IMG/VR virus record: IMGVR_UViG_3300022188_000008
Span: 31,306 to 95,305 of that record
Reading direction: 5' to 3' (one strand)
DNA from: a virus
Length of the DNA stretch: 64,000 nucleotides
This document shows positions 62,752 through 64,000 of the stretch, in pieces (the first letter of the stretch is position 1; each line of letters opens with the position of its first letter). The notes beneath the pieces were generated by a model that saw nothing but the letters and a program-made list of their open reading frames with translations, had not been told where the DNA came from and did not search any database. The position numbers and the translations under genes were made by a program.

Positions 62752-63179
62752 TACCCTCTCCTTTCAGTCCATCTTCTTTCTTTGCTATTCCATTTATATC
62801 CTAATTTCTTCAATTTCTGAGAAACATAAGAAGCACTAAACCCTAATTCTGCTCCCAAATCTTTAGGTCTGAAATTACCAAATTTATGTATTACTTCTTT
62901 GACCCCTCCTCTTTCTTCTATTGCTTTCTGAAGACCTGTTTTAGTGCCTGCCCATCCTTTAGGCTTTAAAGGTATTTTCATATATATAAGTGCTCTGTAG
63001 ATTGTACAGGGGTCATATCCCCACCTTCTAGCCATCTCTTTTGTAGATGTTTCATAATATTCTTTCCTAAGAGCTTGCTTTGTTTTCTCTAAGTCGTAGC
63101 TATTCTTTTCGAATGCTAAGGCTAAGAATGTACCTTTCCTAAAGGGAATTTTTATGCCATTCTTTTTTCTTTCGGTCAT
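62751..63179 (-). CDS. Double helix-turn-helix DNA-binding protein (paralogue A)
   Basis: 142 residues. Two HTH-like segments: KEYYETSTKEMARRWGYDPCTIYRALIYMKI and FRPKDLGAELGFSASYVSQKLKKLGYKW. Same layout as the next gene upstream (63139-63555): TFLALAFEKN / SFLELALQVN, KEYYET.T..MA+.WGY...TIY..L, KGWA. Probably site-specific DNA binding, perhaps to the repeats or palindromes in this genome. Overlaps its paralogue by 41 nt. Confidence 0.72.
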   Translation of the reverse strand: MTERKKNGIKIPFRKGTFLALAFEKNSYDLEKTKQALRKEYYETSTKEMARRWGYDPCTIYRALIYMKIPLKPKGWAGTKTGLQKAIEERGGVKEVIHKFGNFRPKDLGAELGFSASYVSQKLKKLGYKWNSKERRWTERRG

Positions 63180-63555
63180 ATTTATAACCTCTTCTTGCTA
63201 AGCTCCTGCTTAGATATGTCTGAGATATTCCTAATTCTGATGATATTTCTTTTATGGTCTTCCCCTTGTGCATCTTTATTATCTTCTGAATTCCACCTTG
63301 TTCTTTTACAATTCTATCAAACATAGAATCTTTAGAAGCCCAACCTTTATGAATAAATTTGACGCCGAGCCTTTTAAGAGTTACATATATTGTCTGGGAG
63401 TGATACCCCCACTTTTTTGCCATTATCATAGTATTTGTCTCATAATATTCTTTCTTGAGAGCTTCTACTGTTTTATCCCAATCCCAGTTGTTTACCTGCA
63501 AAGCTAGCTCTAAGAAAGATCCTGCTTGTATTCGTCTTCCTTTAATGATACGCAT
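63139..63555 (-). CDS. Double helix-turn-helix DNA-binding protein (paralogue B)
   Basis: 138 residues. HTH-like KKEYYETNTMIMAKKWGYHSQTIYVTLKRLGV and KTIKEISSELGISQTYLSRSLARRGYKY. Tandem duplicate of 62751-63179. Its start lies within the SpeD-like gene (46-nt overlap). A transcription-regulator role is likely. Confidence 0.72.
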   Translation of the reverse strand: MRIIKGRRIQAGSFLELALQVNNWDWDKTVEALKKEYYETNTMIMAKKWGYHSQTIYVTLKRLGVKFIHKGWASKDSMFDRIVKEQGGIQKIIKMHKGKTIKEISSELGISQTYLSRSLARRGYKYDRKKKEWHKNSL

Positions 63556-63890
63556 AATTCTGTGACCTCAGCATCAAACCAATTTTCAACAGCAGAAATT
63601 ACTGCGGGTTTAGAGAATTTCTTACAAGATGTAATATCTATGTAGAATTCTCCTGTTTCAGGCCATGTATGTAGTTGTGCTCCACTTTCCAAGTAAACAC
63701 ATCCTATCGAAATACCTGGAGCTTTACCATTCCAACTAGCCCCTCCAATTAAATGTGCTGTTCTCCCTATTTCTGTAACATCTAATGTTTTCACTAAATA
63801 ATCCATAAATCTACTACAATAATTCAAATCACTGAGAAGTTTAGAGTGCTTTGTAGTACAATTAAGTGGAAGCCTGTACAACTCAACCAT
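63510..63890 (-). CDS. S-adenosylmethionine decarboxylase-like protein (SpeD family), altered active-site loop
   Basis: 126 residues. LESGAQLHTWPETGEFYIDITSC (residues 67-89) aligns with the self-processing motif ESH(L/I)(T/S)IHTWPE of bacterial SpeD. The cleavage pair Glu68-Ser69, the proton-donor His74 and Cys89 keep the exact spacing of the characterised enzyme (S, +5 H, +20 C). The three residues after the serine are Gly-Ala-Gln rather than His-(Leu/Ile)-(Thr/Ser). So pyruvoyl formation could be intact while substrate choice differs (other phage and bacterial SpeD homologues decarboxylate arginine or ornithine). Probable role in polyamine supply for DNA packing or in SAM consumption. Good GAGGGAAGAGAAA upstream. 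Confidence 0.82.
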   Translation of the reverse strand: MVELYRLPLNCTTKHSKLLSDLNYCSRFMDYLVKTLDVTEIGRTAHLIGGASWNGKAPGISIGCVYLESGAQLHTWPETGEFYIDITSCKKFSKPAVISAVENWFDAEVTELCVSLKEDEYKQDLS

Positions 63891-64000
63891 TTTCTCTTCC
63901 CTCCAGAATTTGATTAAAGATTATATCAACTAACTCATAATTCCCTTTTTCTATAGTTTCTATTATTTCCTTATCTAAATCATAACTATAAGAATTGTAA
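63883..64000 (-). CDS. C-terminal fragment of an unknown protein (runs off right edge)
   Basis: The last 38 codons are visible (ending IIFNQILEGRENG), in frame without stops; the TGA overlaps the SpeD-like gene's ATG region. Too short to identify. Confidence 0.55.
   Translation of the reverse strand, partial: YNSYSYDLDKEIIETIEKGNYELVDIIFNQILEGRENG

Noticed and set aside
1-64000. Lysogeny genes (integrase, attachment site, CI-type repressor)
   Set aside because: No tyrosine or serine recombinase motifs and no att-like duplication were seen. A temperate life style cannot be excluded because the genome is incomplete.

Overview
This window is a stretch of an AT-rich, double-stranded DNA tailed phage genome, or a prophage-like element of the same type. 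Both edges cut through genes: a SNF2-type helicase on the left and a short C-terminal fragment on the right. The genome is therefore longer than 64 kb, and its DNA polymerase, primase and integrase, if present, lie outside the window. Ribosome binding sites are strong AGGAGG types and several promoters match the bacterial sigma-70 pattern (TTGACA, 16-17 bp, TATAAT-like), so the host is a bacterium. Sec-type signal peptides and a lipobox protein near the lysis genes suggest, but do not prove, a Gram-negative-type envelope. The tail tape-measure protein, a frameshifted tail chaperone and the tail-tube gene order point to a long-tailed (siphovirus-like) virion. The capsid gene resembles the Mu gpT family.

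Layout. (1) 1-11.5 kb: about thirty small, tightly packed, mostly unknown genes on the minus strand, read leftwards from several sigma-70-like promoters, with hairpins between some genes. (2) 11.5-12.7 kb: gene-free DNA with TTATTGCA boxes and an iteron-like AT-rich array, a candidate replication or partition region. (3) 12.7-14.3 kb: one isolated cysteine-rich minus-strand gene. (4) 14.4-15.2 kb: a roughly 780-nt, extremely structured, probably noncoding RNA with its own promoter and terminator. (5) 15.3-44.7 kb: the rightward late operon. It runs from an HTH protein, an MT-A70 DNA methyltransferase, a DHH phosphoesterase, a zincin and a RuvC-like resolvase through terminase, portal, scaffold, capsid, connectors, tail tube, frameshifted chaperone, tape measure and tail tip or fibre proteins. 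(6) 44.7-56.7 kb: a module that becomes visibly richer in G and C inside one gene and returns to AT-rich inside another. It carries seven consecutive fibre or beta-helix type proteins with predicted signal peptides, a lipoprotein, a probable ADP-ribosyltransferase, small structured RNA elements, a YiiX-like cysteine hydrolase, three small membrane proteins and an SleB-like lysin. (7) 56.8-57.7 kb: a terminator, a compact GC-rich structured RNA of about 207 nt, a 36-bp perfect palindrome and AT-rich hairpins where the two transcription directions converge. (8) 57.7-64 kb: leftward small genes, several with CxxC motifs, a tandem pair of HTH paralogues and a SpeD-like S-adenosylmethionine decarboxylase homologue.

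How it works together: the minus-strand blocks look like early or regulatory genes and the plus-strand block builds the particle and lyses the cell. A dispersed CATAA...TTATG palindrome occurs near several operon boundaries and in the iteron array, and may be a shared protein-binding site. The observations most worth following are the long ornate RNA at 14.4 kb, the compact RNA at 57 kb, the secreted fibre module, the altered SpeD homologue, the repeat-flanked ADP-ribosyltransferase cassette and the complete -1 frameshift signal in the tail chaperone.
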